Assembly: GCF_015840335.1 (NCBI RefSeq)
Contig: NZ_CP060395.1
Location: 1,240,001-1,304,000, forward strand
Reading direction: 5' to 3'
DNA: 64,000 nucleotides
Origin: Synechococcus sp. CBW1108
GTDB lineage: Bacteria; Cyanobacteriota; Cyanobacteriia; PCC-6307; Cyanobiaceae
In this document: one piece after another, positions 9,855-18,362 of the stretch
Numbering within the stretch: position 1 is the stretch's first letter
Layout: the number at the start of each line of letters is the position of its first letter
Translations under genes and position numbers: made by a program
The notes under the pieces: model-generated
Told to the model about the DNA's origin: nothing
The model's input: only the letters and a program-made list of their open reading frames with translations
The model's database searches: none

Positions 9855-11017
9855 CAGGCCAGGCTTCGCAGCAACCTGCGGGCGGAGACAACGCCCAGGA
9901 AGCGACTGCGCTCCCCGAGCACGGGCACCGGGTACGGGGCCCCCGCCACCACTGGGATCGCCTCCTCCACTGTGGTGGCGGCCGCCAGGGTTGGGCCCGG
10001 GGGCGGCGTCTCCGTAGGCGGCCAGGGGGGCACCGCCATGAGCTGCTCTCGTCCCAGCAGGCCGCGGTAGCGCTGGTCGCCCTCCACCAGGTACGCGACG
10101 CCGTCGGCTGCCGTCGCCCGCCGCAGCTGGGCCGGATCAGGGGGGCGCCGCGGATCGAGCACCAGCCCGGGCGGCTCGGCCAGGTCCGCCACAGTGAGCA
10201 CCTGGGCTGTATCCACATCGCGGAAGAAGCGGCGCACGTGCTCGTCCGCGGGGTCGCGTAGCAGCTGGCGAGGTGTCCCCACCTGCAGAATCCGCCCTCC
10301 CTCCATCAGAGCGATGCGATCGCCGAGTCGGATGGCCTCGTCGAGGTCGTGGGAGATGAAGACGATCGTGCGCGGTCGTTGCCGCTGCAGCTCCAGCAGC
10401 TCCTCCTGGAGACCGCGGCGGATCAGCGGATCAAGGGCAGAGAAGGCCTCGTCCATCAGCAGCACGGGGGGATCCATCGCCAGGGCGCGGGCTAGCCCGA
10501 CCCGCTGGCGCATGCCGCCGGAGAGCTCGGCGGGCAGCCGGCCGGCATCCCCCTCCAGGCCCACCTGCTTGAGGGCGGCCCTGGCCCGGCGCACCGCTTC
10601 GGTCCGGGGTCGCCCGGCGATGCTGAGCCCGAAGGCGGCGTTCTCGAGAGCGCTGAGGTGAGGGAAGAGGGCGAAGGACTGGAACACCATTGCCGTGGTG
10701 GTCCTTCGAAAGCGCACCAGCTCGGTGCCTTTCATGGCGGTGACGGCCCGTCCGCCGATGCATACCTCGCCGGCAGTGGCGGTGATCAGGCCGTTCAGCA
10801 GCCGCACCAGGGTCGACTTGCCGGAGCCGGAAAGCCCCATCACCACAAAGATCTCCCCTTGGCGCACCCGGAAGCTGACATCGCGCACGGCGACACTGAC
10901 GCCGTAGCGGCCACGGATCTCGGTGTTTGTCAGGCTCTGCCTGAGCCTGGGAAGCACCTCGGCCGACCGCTCTCCGAACAGCTTCGTGAGATGGTCGACG
11001 ACGATTGCATCCCCCAT
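9854..11017 (-). CDS. proV: Glycine betaine ABC transporter, ATP-binding protein
   Basis: This is the ATPase subunit of a ProU/OpuA-type osmolyte importer. It has a Walker A motif (GLSGSGKSTLVRLLNG), an ABC signature (LSGGMRQRVGLARALA), Walker B (VLLMDEAFSALDP) and a switch His in IVFISHDLDEA. The C-terminal ~110 residues look like a degenerate pair of CBS modules, which in OpuA sense ionic strength. It is the first gene of the operon and starts 230 bp from the divergent betaine synthesis gene. Osmotic control is inferred from the family and the arrangement. Confidence 0.93.
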   Translation of the reverse strand: MGDAIVVDHLTKLFGERSAEVLPRLRQSLTNTEIRGRYGVSVAVRDVSFRVRQGEIFVVMGLSGSGKSTLVRLLNGLITATAGEVCIGGRAVTAMKGTELVRFRRTTTAMVFQSFALFPHLSALENAAFGLSIAGRPRTEAVRRARAALKQVGLEGDAGRLPAELSGGMRQRVGLARALAMDPPVLLMDEAFSALDPLIRRGLQEELLELQRQRPRTIVFISHDLDEAIRLGDRIALMEGGRILQVGTPRQLLRDPADEHVRRFFRDVDTAQVLTVADLAEPPGLVLDPRRPPDPAQLRRATAADGVAYLVEGDQRYRGLLGREQLMAVPPWPPTETPPPGPTLAAATTVEEAIPVVAGAPYPVPVLGERSRFLGVVSARRLLRSLA

Positions 11018-11247
11018 CCAGGCCTTACTCCAGACGTCGCCTCGGCGCGGTCGAGCGGCCGCTTACCGCTACCAAGCCTATGCAGACGGTCCCTGCGGTA
11101 GTGGCCGAGGCGGCTCGGCCGTAACACAATCGGCCCTGCGGGCTGCGCATCGCGACCCATCTCGTTAGGGTCGGACCAAGGGGCTTGAGCCGTTGGGGGG
11201 TGACCCACCCGCTTCGCTTAGCCCGTTGTCGTAACGATCGTGTGTAG
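11018..11247. promoter_or_regulatory. Divergent control region between proVWX and bsmAB
   Basis: This 230-bp gene-free stretch separates the start of the betaine importer operon (minus strand) from the start of the betaine synthesis operon (plus strand), so promoters for both must lie in or near it. I see no clear NtcA box, riboswitch or strong -35/-10 pair. A GC-rich partly palindromic stretch (CGGCTCGGCCG, around 11112-11122) is a possible protein site but is unproven. Confidence 0.5.
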
Positions 11248-12096
11248 ATGCCACCAACTGTTTCCAAGGTCAGCAAGGTCCTTGACGATTCCCAGCGTTT
11301 CGGCGATGCGCCGGTCGAAGTTCGCGAAACCGATCACTACCAGCAGGAATACATCGAAGATTTTGCCGATCGCTGGGACGCACTGATCGACTGGGAGGCA
11401 CGGGCTGAGGCGGAAGGAGATTTCTTCATCCGCCAGCTGCGCGACCGTGGCGTGCGCTCGGTTCTCGACGTGGCTACCGGCACGGGGTTTCACTCAGTGC
11501 GGCTGCTGGAGGAGGGATTCGACGTGGTGAGCGCTGACGGCAGCCCGAACATGCTGGCCAAGGCGTTCCGCAACGCCCGCGATCGCGACCTGCTGCTGCG
11601 CACCGCGCAGGCGGACTGGCGCTTCCTTAACCGTGACATTCACGGCGAGTTCGACGCTGTGATCTGCCTGGGCAACTCCTTCACCCATCTGTTCAAGGAA
11701 CGCGACCGCCGCAAGGCCCTGGCTGAGTACTACGCGGTGCTCAGGCACAACGGGGTACTCATCCTCGACCACCGCAACTACGATCGCCTGCTTGAGGGCG
11801 GCGCGGCGGTCCGCTCCGGTAGGAGCGGTGTCTATTGCGGCAAGAACGTGGAGGTGGGCCCCGAGCATGTCGACGACGGTTTGGCCCGTTTTCGTTATGC
11901 CTTCCCTGATGGCAGCGCCTATCACCTCAACATGTTCCCGCTTCGCCGGGGCTACGTGCGGCGGCTGATGCGCGAGGTGGGATTCCAGAAGATCAATACC
12001 TACGGCGACTTCGTCTCAAGCCACGACGATCCTGACTTCTACGTGCACATCGCCGAGAAGGCCTACCGCTTCGAGACCGACCTCACCGAGATCTGA
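11248..12096 (+). CDS. bsmA: Glycine/sarcosine N-methyltransferase
   Basis: This 282-residue SAM-dependent methyltransferase makes the first two methylations from glycine to sarcosine to dimethylglycine in the glycine route to betaine. Motif I (SVLDVATGTGFHSVRLLEEG), the acidic motif II (DVVSADGSPNML) and DAVICLGNSFTHLF are the hallmarks of halophile and cyanobacterial GSMT enzymes. The next gene, six bases downstream, encodes the partner enzyme for the last step. The divergent proVWX genes import the same solute. The start ATG follows a gene-free region and gives the normal family length. Confidence 0.92.
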   Translation: MPPTVSKVSKVLDDSQRFGDAPVEVRETDHYQQEYIEDFADRWDALIDWEARAEAEGDFFIRQLRDRGVRSVLDVATGTGFHSVRLLEEGFDVVSADGSPNMLAKAFRNARDRDLLLRTAQADWRFLNRDIHGEFDAVICLGNSFTHLFKERDRRKALAEYYAVLRHNGVLILDHRNYDRLLEGGAAVRSGRSGVYCGKNVEVGPEHVDDGLARFRYAFPDGSAYHLNMFPLRRGYVRRLMREVGFQKINTYGDFVSSHDDPDFYVHIAEKAYRFETDLTEI

Positions 12097-12102
12097 TTCC
12101 CC

Positions 12103-12951
12103 ATGTCTTCCTGCAACGCCCGGGCGTCCGCCGTTGCGTCCGCTTATTACGACAGCAGCGACGCCGACCGTTTCTACGCCGCCATCTGGGGGGGCGAGGA
12201 CATCCACATCGGCATCTACCACGACCCGCAGGAGTCGATCGCTGCGGCCAGCGCCCGTACCGTGACCACACTAATGGAGCTGGCCGGTGGCGGCTCTCCC
12301 GATTGGACTGTGGTTGACCTTGGCGCCGGCTACGGCGGTGCCAGCCGGCGCCTGGCAAACAGCTGGGGCTGCCGGGTTGAGGCGGTGAACATCAGCAGCG
12401 TGGAGAACGGACGACACCGCGCCCTCAACCGTGCCGCCGGCCTGGAGGGACGCATCCGGGTCCACGACGCCTCGTTCGAGGCCTGCCCGCTGGAGGATGG
12501 CTGCGCCGATCTGGCCTGGAGCCAGGATGCCATTCTCCATGCCGGTGACCGCCAGGAGGTGCTGCGGGAGGTCAAGCGGCTGCTGCGTCCCGGCGGCGCT
12601 TTTGTATTCACAGACCCAATGGCCGCCGACGGCGTCGACTCGGTGCGGCTGCGCCCGATCCTCGAACGTATCCACCTTGGCGACCTGGGCAGCCCCAGCC
12701 GCTACCGCGCCTGGGCGGAGCAGGCCGGCCTGGTCTGCGAGCACTGGAGTGACCACACCGATATGCTGGTGAGCCATTACACCCGCGTCCGCGAGGAACT
12801 GCGCCGTCGCCGCGACGAACTGGCCGCCACGATCAACTGCGGCTATCTCGACCGTATGGACGCTGGCCTGGGCCATTGGATCGAGGGGGGGCAAGCGGGG
12901 CTGCTCAGCTGGGGGCTGATGCGCCTCCGGAGGCCAGCTGGCCCCACCTAG
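12103..12951 (+). CDS. bsmB: Sarcosine/dimethylglycine N-methyltransferase
   Basis: This 282-residue SAM-dependent enzyme converts sarcosine and dimethylglycine to glycine betaine. Motif I (VVDLGAGYGGASRRLANSWG), VEAVNISSVENGRHR and the post-motif LAWSQDAILHAGDR match the SDMT group, which resembles sarcosine and phosphoethanolamine methyltransferases. It follows bsmA with six bases between stop and start, so the two are very likely co-transcribed and co-translated. Together they let the cell make its compatible solute from glycine and SAM. Confidence 0.92.
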   Translation: MSSCNARASAVASAYYDSSDADRFYAAIWGGEDIHIGIYHDPQESIAAASARTVTTLMELAGGGSPDWTVVDLGAGYGGASRRLANSWGCRVEAVNISSVENGRHRALNRAAGLEGRIRVHDASFEACPLEDGCADLAWSQDAILHAGDRQEVLREVKRLLRPGGAFVFTDPMAADGVDSVRLRPILERIHLGDLGSPSRYRAWAEQAGLVCEHWSDHTDMLVSHYTRVREELRRRRDELAATINCGYLDRMDAGLGHWIEGGQAGLLSWGLMRLRRPAGPT

Positions 12952-12975
12952 GTCTGCAGAGCCCCCTGGGCGTTC

Positions 12976-13782
12976 TCAGCTGGGGGCACCCAGGGAGTTC
13001 TTGAGCCGATTCACGGTGTCGTGAAGGAGCTCAATCGAAACATCCTCAGCGGAATCAGGATCGGAAAAACCGAAGGGATTGTCGATGTCGTCGATCAATC
13101 GCAGCAGCAGGATCACCAGGAAGGAGATCACGGCCAGGAAAAAAACCGACTCGGGCAGGCTTTCGGCTTTGGCCAGCACCAGGCCAGCGAACAGAAGCCC
13201 GGCTGCTGTGTAGGCCATCCAGTAAACGAGGGGAACAAAACCTGTGTCTCGGATGGTCTGCACCCGATTGATCTTTTGCAGCACCACTTCAAGATCCTGC
13301 ATCAGCCTGCCGCGAAGTGTGGAAGCATCGCCCTTGATCTGTACAGCTACAAGCACCACCTGGTGATGGGTCTGGTGAAAGCAGCTGAGCAACGCCTCGG
13401 TATCGATCAATTCCAACAGCCACTTGATCAAGGCCTGGCCCAGATCTGTCACCGCCAAGAGGGCAGGGGCGACATCCGCGCCCTTGGCGTAGGCCGAAAT
13501 CGCCTTGATTTCAAGCGAGAGGGATTCAAGTGTGGTGGCCAGCTCGCTTGGGATCTTTTCGCTCTCCTTGAAGTCTGTCAGCACCCCACTCAATAGAAAG
13601 CCCAACAGAAAAACTGTGGAAGCAACCATGGCTGAAAACAGCTGGCTTACCGAAATCCGTTCAAGCCCAAGAGAATGAATGCTGATCTTAATGGCGCATA
13701 GAATCAAAACCTGTATCGCAACCAGTCGAATTTTTCTGAAGCGAGTCCTGCGGGCTGCGCCTTGATGACCAAAACGTTTCAA
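12976..13782 (-). CDS. Four-helix membrane protein, possibly DUF4239/bestrophin-like
   Basis: This 268-residue protein has two hydrophobic segments near the N-terminus (about residues 20-65), a hydrophilic helical middle of about 110 residues, and two more membrane segments (about 185-232). The last ends in LLLRLIDDIDNPFG. The Asp-x-Asp-Asn-Pro-Phe end after the final helix is like the DUF4239 bestrophin-like family, some members of which are anion channels. That assignment rests on the motif and topology only. It is convergent with bsmB (24 bp between stops) and divergent from the Nif11-like gene. Confidence 0.65.
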   Translation of the reverse strand: MKRFGHQGAARRTRFRKIRLVAIQVLILCAIKISIHSLGLERISVSQLFSAMVASTVFLLGFLLSGVLTDFKESEKIPSELATTLESLSLEIKAISAYAKGADVAPALLAVTDLGQALIKWLLELIDTEALLSCFHQTHHQVVLVAVQIKGDASTLRGRLMQDLEVVLQKINRVQTIRDTGFVPLVYWMAYTAAGLLFAGLVLAKAESLPESVFFLAVISFLVILLLRLIDDIDNPFGFSDPDSAEDVSIELLHDTVNRLKNSLGAPS

Positions 13783-13904
13783 TGGCGCGATTTGTCCACC
13801 GTTTCAGGCAATGGTACGGGCCTTCCTCTGGGTTACGCACGTGTTGTGCGACACACGAGCCGGAATGGCAGCGCTTTACGCTTCAGGTGTGTTTTGTATC
13901 ACTG

Positions 13905-14168
13905 ATGGTTGAAGAACTTCTGGCTGCCGTGCGTGCTGATGAGGCTCTGCAGAGCCAGATGCGCACGGTGACAACCTCTGCCGGACTGGCTGAGGTGGCG
14001 AAGAAGGCCGGGCTGGACGTGGAAGCTGGTGCCCTCGTGAAGGGGTTTGCTCAGCTGCTCCTCCAGGCTGACAACGATCTGGCGGCACGCAACTTCGACA
14101 ACCTCGGCTGGGATGTCGGTGAGCTGCTCTGGGCGCTCAAGACCTGGGAGCTGCCCAGCCAGGATTGA
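13905..14168 (+). CDS. Nif11-like domain protein
   Basis: The ATG at 13905 gives an 87-residue protein whose first ~50 residues (ELLAAVRADEALQSQM, then LAEVAKKAGLDVEAGALVKG) follow the Nif11 pattern also used as the leader of lanthipeptide precursors such as prochlorosins. The rest (DNDLAARNFDNLGWDVGELL) is helical and acidic. There is no Gly-Gly cleavage site and no Cys/Ser/Thr-rich core, and no lanthionine synthetase is nearby, so it looks like a stand-alone Nif11 protein rather than a peptide precursor. The frame is open further upstream, but that part overlaps the divergent membrane gene's promoter. Confidence 0.65.
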   Translation: MVEELLAAVRADEALQSQMRTVTTSAGLAEVAKKAGLDVEAGALVKGFAQLLLQADNDLAARNFDNLGWDVGELLWALKTWELPSQD

Positions 14169-14186
14169 GCCCCCGTTGGTCCTGGG

Positions 14187-14807
14187 TCATCCCCTCGCCA
14201 GACGGCTGAGGAAGTCCTGGAGGTTGCCGGCGTTGATCCAGCCAGTGGCGATGGTTTTGCTGCAGTCGGGGTTCACCCGGCCGCGGTGGATGTGGGACGG
14301 CCCGGCCGGAAAGATCACTAGCTTGCCCCGCTCAGCCTGCTCGTGGTGCCCCTGCCAGTGGAACTCCGTGCCGGCCTCGGGCACCGTGTTGCAGTAGAGG
14401 ATCCAGGCCAACACCCGGTGCACCGGTTCCGTGGCCTCGTCGCTGATCGTCCAGTCGCAGTGCCAGCGCTTGAAGCCCTCGCCCGGGGCGTAGTGCTGCA
14501 GGTTGAAGATCGGATTGATAAACAGCTGCTGGTCTGGGCAGCAGGCGCGAAACAGGGGCCGCTCCTGCAGATAGCGCTCCAGGCCGGCGCCCACCCCCCG
14601 CAGGATCACATCGGCTAGGGCGAAGGCTTCGGGATCGGAGCGGTCGAGCGCCACCAGGCTGATGTCGGTTGACACCTTGGCGGGCTCGCCGCCAGGCCCG
14701 AAGGCCACTCCGGGGCGCTGCAAATCGTTGCGCCGCCCATAGAAGGCCAGCACGCCATCGGCCAGGGCCTCAAAGCCGGCGTTGCGATAGGAGGCGATCA
14801 ACTGCAT
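14187..14807 (-). CDS. 2-oxoglutarate/Fe(II)-dependent oxygenase
   Basis: This 206-residue protein has a prolyl-4-hydroxylase-type jelly-roll. The iron ligands are His116 and Asp118 (KRWHCDW) and a distal His in FPAGPSHIHRG (about 172-174). Lys184 (SKTIATGW), ten residues on, fits the 2-oxoglutarate carboxylate contact. NLQHYAPGEGF precedes the first ligands, as in many cyanobacterial and phage hydroxylases. The substrate is unknown. Its ATG shares one base with the stop of the upstream gene (TGATG), so the two are translationally coupled and may work together. Confidence 0.85.
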   Translation of the reverse strand: MQLIASYRNAGFEALADGVLAFYGRRNDLQRPGVAFGPGGEPAKVSTDISLVALDRSDPEAFALADVILRGVGAGLERYLQERPLFRACCPDQQLFINPIFNLQHYAPGEGFKRWHCDWTISDEATEPVHRVLAWILYCNTVPEAGTEFHWQGHHEQAERGKLVIFPAGPSHIHRGRVNPDCSKTIATGWINAGNLQDFLSRLARG

Positions 14808-15265
14808 CAGGGTGTCTGCTGGTCATGATGCCGCCAGGGAATGGCCACCACTCCTTCAAGATGCTGCCAGTGGTTCGGCTGGGCCACGAGCCGGGGCAGC
14901 AGTTCCAACCGCTCCAGGGCCTGGGCCACCCGGGCGGGCTCCAGGGAGCTGCCTTGATGCAGGGGGAGCACCAGCACCTGCTGCTCGGCCGGATCGGCCA
15001 GCACCTGGAGATCCATGTCGTCCAGTTCCCGTTCGAAGAACAGGCGGCGCATGCGGCCACTGACCGATCCCAGGGCCGCCGCAAAGGTTTCCAGACCCTG
15101 ACGATCGCCGCTGCAGCCGCAGTTGAGCGACAGCCAGATCATCAGCTTGGCCCAACTCTCTGTGCTCCACAGGGGCTGAAAGCTCTCGCGGTGCTGGCGC
15201 ACCAGCTCGCCGATGGCGAAATCAAACAAGCTGGCCTGCAGGCTGGAGGCGTTCATGGCCGCCAT
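14807..15265 (-). CDS. Conserved-looking protein of unknown function, coupled to the 2OG oxygenase
   Basis: I do not recognise a family. With an ATG at 15265 (or 15256) the protein has about 150 residues, is soluble, and is rich in Leu, Glu and Trp. It contains an aromatic stretch (STESWAKLMIWLSLNCGC) and a segment ending in RRLFFERELDDMDLQVL. The frame continues upstream to 15616 but there overlaps the opposite-strand small gene at 15314, so the internal start is preferred. The stop overlaps the start of the oxygenase gene by one base, which suggests a shared function, perhaps as substrate or chaperone. Confidence 0.65.
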   Translation of the reverse strand: MAAMNASSLQASLFDFAIGELVRQHRESFQPLWSTESWAKLMIWLSLNCGCSGDRQGLETFAAALGSVSGRMRRLFFERELDDMDLQVLADPAEQQVLVLPLHQGSSLEPARVAQALERLELLPRLVAQPNHWQHLEGVVAIPWRHHDQQTP

Positions 15266-15313
15266 CCTGCCCAGCCGCGGGCAGACTGCAACCACCCGCG
15301 CCCGCCGCAGCCC

Positions 15314-15571
15314 ATGGCCCTCGACTTCAACGATCCTGAACTGGAGTTCGGCGATCTCGTCTACGCCTACCAGAGCTGGGTGATGGCGGTTATCAACGAT
15401 GAGAAGCTCGGCGGCAGCGAAACCCTGCTCACCGAAGAGATCGCCGACGACGCCCTCAACGCCATGCGCTTCCTGCCCGGCGAAGTGACCAGCGCCATCG
15501 AAACCAGCCTGGCCCGTGTCTATGACGTCGATGCCGAGGAGCTCGCCAACCTGCTGTTCCCGGAAAGTTGA
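15314..15571 (+). CDS. Small acidic protein of unknown function
   Basis: The 85-residue product (start MALDFNDPELEFGDLVY, end DVDAEELANLLFPES) is strongly acidic, with no membrane segment, signal peptide or known motif. It reads as a compact helical protein and looks like one of the small conserved proteins of picocyanobacteria, although that cannot be checked here. It is divergent from the gene at 15265, 48 bp away, and its stop is 18 bp before the ATPase gene, so it may be co-transcribed with that gene. Confidence 0.65.
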   Translation: MALDFNDPELEFGDLVYAYQSWVMAVINDEKLGGSETLLTEEIADDALNAMRFLPGEVTSAIETSLARVYDVDAEELANLLFPES

Positions 15572-15589
15572 CACCCCGCAAGAGCAGTC

Positions 15590-18253
15590 GTGCCCCCTCT
15601 CCCCGCTGACGTCCACAGCCGCGCCGGCTCCGAGCTGGCAGCCGAGCTGGCCAGCAGCACCAGCCAGGGGCTCAGCGATCAGGAGGCAGAGCGGCGCCTG
15701 GGGGTTTGGGGGCCGAATGCCCTCGGCAACGGGGGGGGCTCACCGGCCTGGCGCCGGTTCCTGGGCCAATTTCACGACCCCCTGCTCTACACCCTGCTGA
15801 CGGTGGGCGGGATCAAATTGCTACTCCACGAACCCGGCGAGGCGCTGGTGATCTGGAGCGTCACCCTGATCAACGCCGTGATCGGCTACGTGCAGGAAAG
15901 CCGGGCCGAAACGGCGATTGCCGCCCTGGCCCGAGCCGTGCGCACCGAAGTGGAGGTGATCCGCGCGGGCCGGCGCCATCGCCTCGCCTCCGAGCAGCTG
16001 GTGCCGGGCGACCTGGTGCGCCTGGAGGCGGGCAACAAGGTGCCGGCGGATATGCGCCTGCTCCAGGCCCGCAACCTGCAGCTGGATGAATCGAGCCTCA
16101 CCGGCGAATCCCTGCCGGCGGCGAAAGACAGCGCAGCCGTTGCCAAGAGCACTCCCCTGGCAGAGCGGATCGGCATGGCCTATGCCGGCAGCCTGGTGAC
16201 CAGCGGCCTGGGCCTGGGCCTGGTGGTAGCCACCGGTGCCGCCACCGAAGTGGGCCAGATCTCGAGCTCCCTGCAACAGCAGGTCAGCCTGAGCACGCCC
16301 CTAACCCGCAAGTTCCGCCGCTTCAGCCACACCCTGCTGCAGCTGGTGCTGGTGCTGGCCGGCCTCACCTTCTTGGTGGGTCTGCTGCGCGGCCGCGATG
16401 GGGTCGAGATGTTTGACGGGGCGGTGGCCCTGGCGGTTGGGGCGATTCCGGAGGAGCTGCCGGCGATCGTGACGATCACCCTGGCGATCGGCGTGAACCG
16501 GATGGCCCGCCGCAACGCGATCATCCGCAAGCTGCCGGCGGTGGAAGCCCTGGGCAGCACCACCGTGATCTGCTCAGACAAGACCGGCACCCTCACCCAG
16601 AACCGGATGACGGTGCAGGAGATCTATGCCGGCGGCGCCCTGGTGCCGATCGAGGCGCTCTGGCCAGGCAATGGCAGTGACGGTGATCTCCTGGCCAGCA
16701 ATCGGGCCCTGGAAGAAACCCTGCTGGCAGGCCTGCTCTGCAGCGACGCCCGGCCCAGCCAGCAGGAGGGGCTGGTGGGGGATCCCACCGAAACGGCCCT
16801 GCTCCAGGCCGCCGCAACGGCTGGCCTGGACCGGCAGCAGGCCCTCGAGCGCCACCCCCGTCGGGATGCCATTCCTTTTGAGTCAAAACAGCAATACATG
16901 GCCACCCTGCACGGCAGCGACCGCATCCTGGTCAAGGGCTCGGTGGAAGTGGTGCTGGCCCGCTGCAGCCGCCAGCTGAACCCGAGCGGCCAGGCCGAGC
17001 CCCTGGAAGGCGAGCGCATCACCGCCGCGGTGGCGACCATGGCCGGCCGGGGCCAGCGGGTGCTGGCCTTCGCCATCGGGCAGGCCGATGGGGATCCCAA
17101 CCAGCTGAAGCCCAGCCAGATCGAGCGGGGGCTGGATTTTCTGGGTCTGCAGGGCATGCTCGATCCCCCCCGCCCCGAGGCGATCCGGGCCGTGGCCGCC
17201 TGCCAGGGCGCGGGAATCAGGGTGAAGATGGTCACGGGCGACCACCTCGAAACCGCCCGCTCCATCGCCCTCCAGCTAGGCCTGGGAGATGGAGTGGGCA
17301 GCCTGGGGGCCATCGATGGCCGCAGCCTGGCCAGGCTCAGCCCGGCTGAGCTGGTCGACTGCGTCCGCCACAACGACGTGTTTGCCCGGGTGGCACCCGC
17401 CCAGAAGCTGGCCCTGGTGCGGGCCCTCCAGGCCGATGGGGCCGTGGTGGCCATGACCGGCGATGGCGTCAACGACGCCCCGGCCCTCAAACAGGCCGAC
17501 ATCGGCATTGCCATGGGCAAGGGGGGCACCGAGGTGGCCCGGGAAGCGGCCGACATGCTGCTGACCGACGACAACTTCGCCACGATCGAAGCGGCCGTGG
17601 AGGAGGGCCGGGCCGTTTACCTCAACCTGCACAAGGCCCTGGCCTTCGTGCTGCCGGTGAACGGCGGTGCCTCGATGACAATCCTGCTGGGGGCGGTGCT
17701 GGGCCTGGAGCTGCCGGTAACAGCCCTGCAGGTGCTTTGGCTGAACATGGTCTGCTCCCTGAGCCTCTCGATCCCCCTGGCCTTCGAGCCCCGGCCACCG
17801 GGGCTGATGCGGCAAGGGCCACGGCCCCCAGCCCAGCCCCTCCTGAGCTGGGGTCTGGTGCGCAAGGTGGTGCTGGTTTCAACCTTCTACTGGTGCTTCA
17901 TCTTCGGGGTATTTCTCTGGGCCCGCTCCCATGGCCACAGCCTGCCCCTGGCCCGCACCATGGCGATCCAGGCCCTGGTGCTGGCCCAGATCGCCTATCT
18001 GGTCAGCATCAGCCAGGTCAGCAAGCTGGGCTGGCGCCATTGGCACCACAATCCGATCCTGCTGGCGGGCATCGGCACGGCGGTGGTGCTGCAGCTGGGC
18101 TTCAGCCAGCTCGGCTGGATGAACCGCTTCTTCGCCACGGCCCCCCTGGAGCCCCAGCAGTGGTTGATCTGCGGCGTGGCCCTGCTGGTGATGGTGCCGG
18201 TGGCCGCCATGGCCGAACGGCTCGATCCCACCACGGGAATTCCGAGGGACTGA
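15590..18253 (+). CDS. P-type cation-transporting ATPase (P2 type, PacL-like)
   Basis: This 887-residue ion pump has the full set of P-ATPase elements: an N-terminal cation-ATPase domain, the actuator TGES (171-174), M4 with IPEELP, the phosphorylated Asp330 in SDKTGTLTQ, the ATP-binding domain, the hinge GDGVNDAPAL (about residue 625) and six C-terminal hydrophobic helices. Domain order and length fit the P2 group (Ca2+ or Na+/K+ pumps). The metal is not certain because M4 reads PEEL rather than the PEGL usual in Ca2+ pumps. The start is a GTG, 18 bp after the stop of the small acidic protein gene. Confidence 0.9.
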   Translation: MPPLPADVHSRAGSELAAELASSTSQGLSDQEAERRLGVWGPNALGNGGGSPAWRRFLGQFHDPLLYTLLTVGGIKLLLHEPGEALVIWSVTLINAVIGYVQESRAETAIAALARAVRTEVEVIRAGRRHRLASEQLVPGDLVRLEAGNKVPADMRLLQARNLQLDESSLTGESLPAAKDSAAVAKSTPLAERIGMAYAGSLVTSGLGLGLVVATGAATEVGQISSSLQQQVSLSTPLTRKFRRFSHTLLQLVLVLAGLTFLVGLLRGRDGVEMFDGAVALAVGAIPEELPAIVTITLAIGVNRMARRNAIIRKLPAVEALGSTTVICSDKTGTLTQNRMTVQEIYAGGALVPIEALWPGNGSDGDLLASNRALEETLLAGLLCSDARPSQQEGLVGDPTETALLQAAATAGLDRQQALERHPRRDAIPFESKQQYMATLHGSDRILVKGSVEVVLARCSRQLNPSGQAEPLEGERITAAVATMAGRGQRVLAFAIGQADGDPNQLKPSQIERGLDFLGLQGMLDPPRPEAIRAVAACQGAGIRVKMVTGDHLETARSIALQLGLGDGVGSLGAIDGRSLARLSPAELVDCVRHNDVFARVAPAQKLALVRALQADGAVVAMTGDGVNDAPALKQADIGIAMGKGGTEVAREAADMLLTDDNFATIEAAVEEGRAVYLNLHKALAFVLPVNGGASMTILLGAVLGLELPVTALQVLWLNMVCSLSLSIPLAFEPRPPGLMRQGPRPPAQPLLSWGLVRKVVLVSTFYWCFIFGVFLWARSHGHSLPLARTMAIQALVLAQIAYLVSISQVSKLGWRHWHHNPILLAGIGTAVVLQLGFSQLGWMNRFFATAPLEPQQWLICGVALLVMVPVAAMAERLDPTTGIPRD

Positions 18254-18362
18254 CCCGGTGATACTGGGCAATACCCGGTGAGGGTTCAAGCACCGGGTTG
18301 GCTGGACAACATGGCCAAATGCTGCCCCAAGGCTGGGGATCAAGAATCCGAAGCAGGGCAAC

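Noticed and set aside
12961-12987. GCCCCC...GGGGGC hairpin between bsmB and the convergent membrane gene
   Set aside because: The loop is long and no T-run follows on either strand, so it cannot be called a terminator with confidence.
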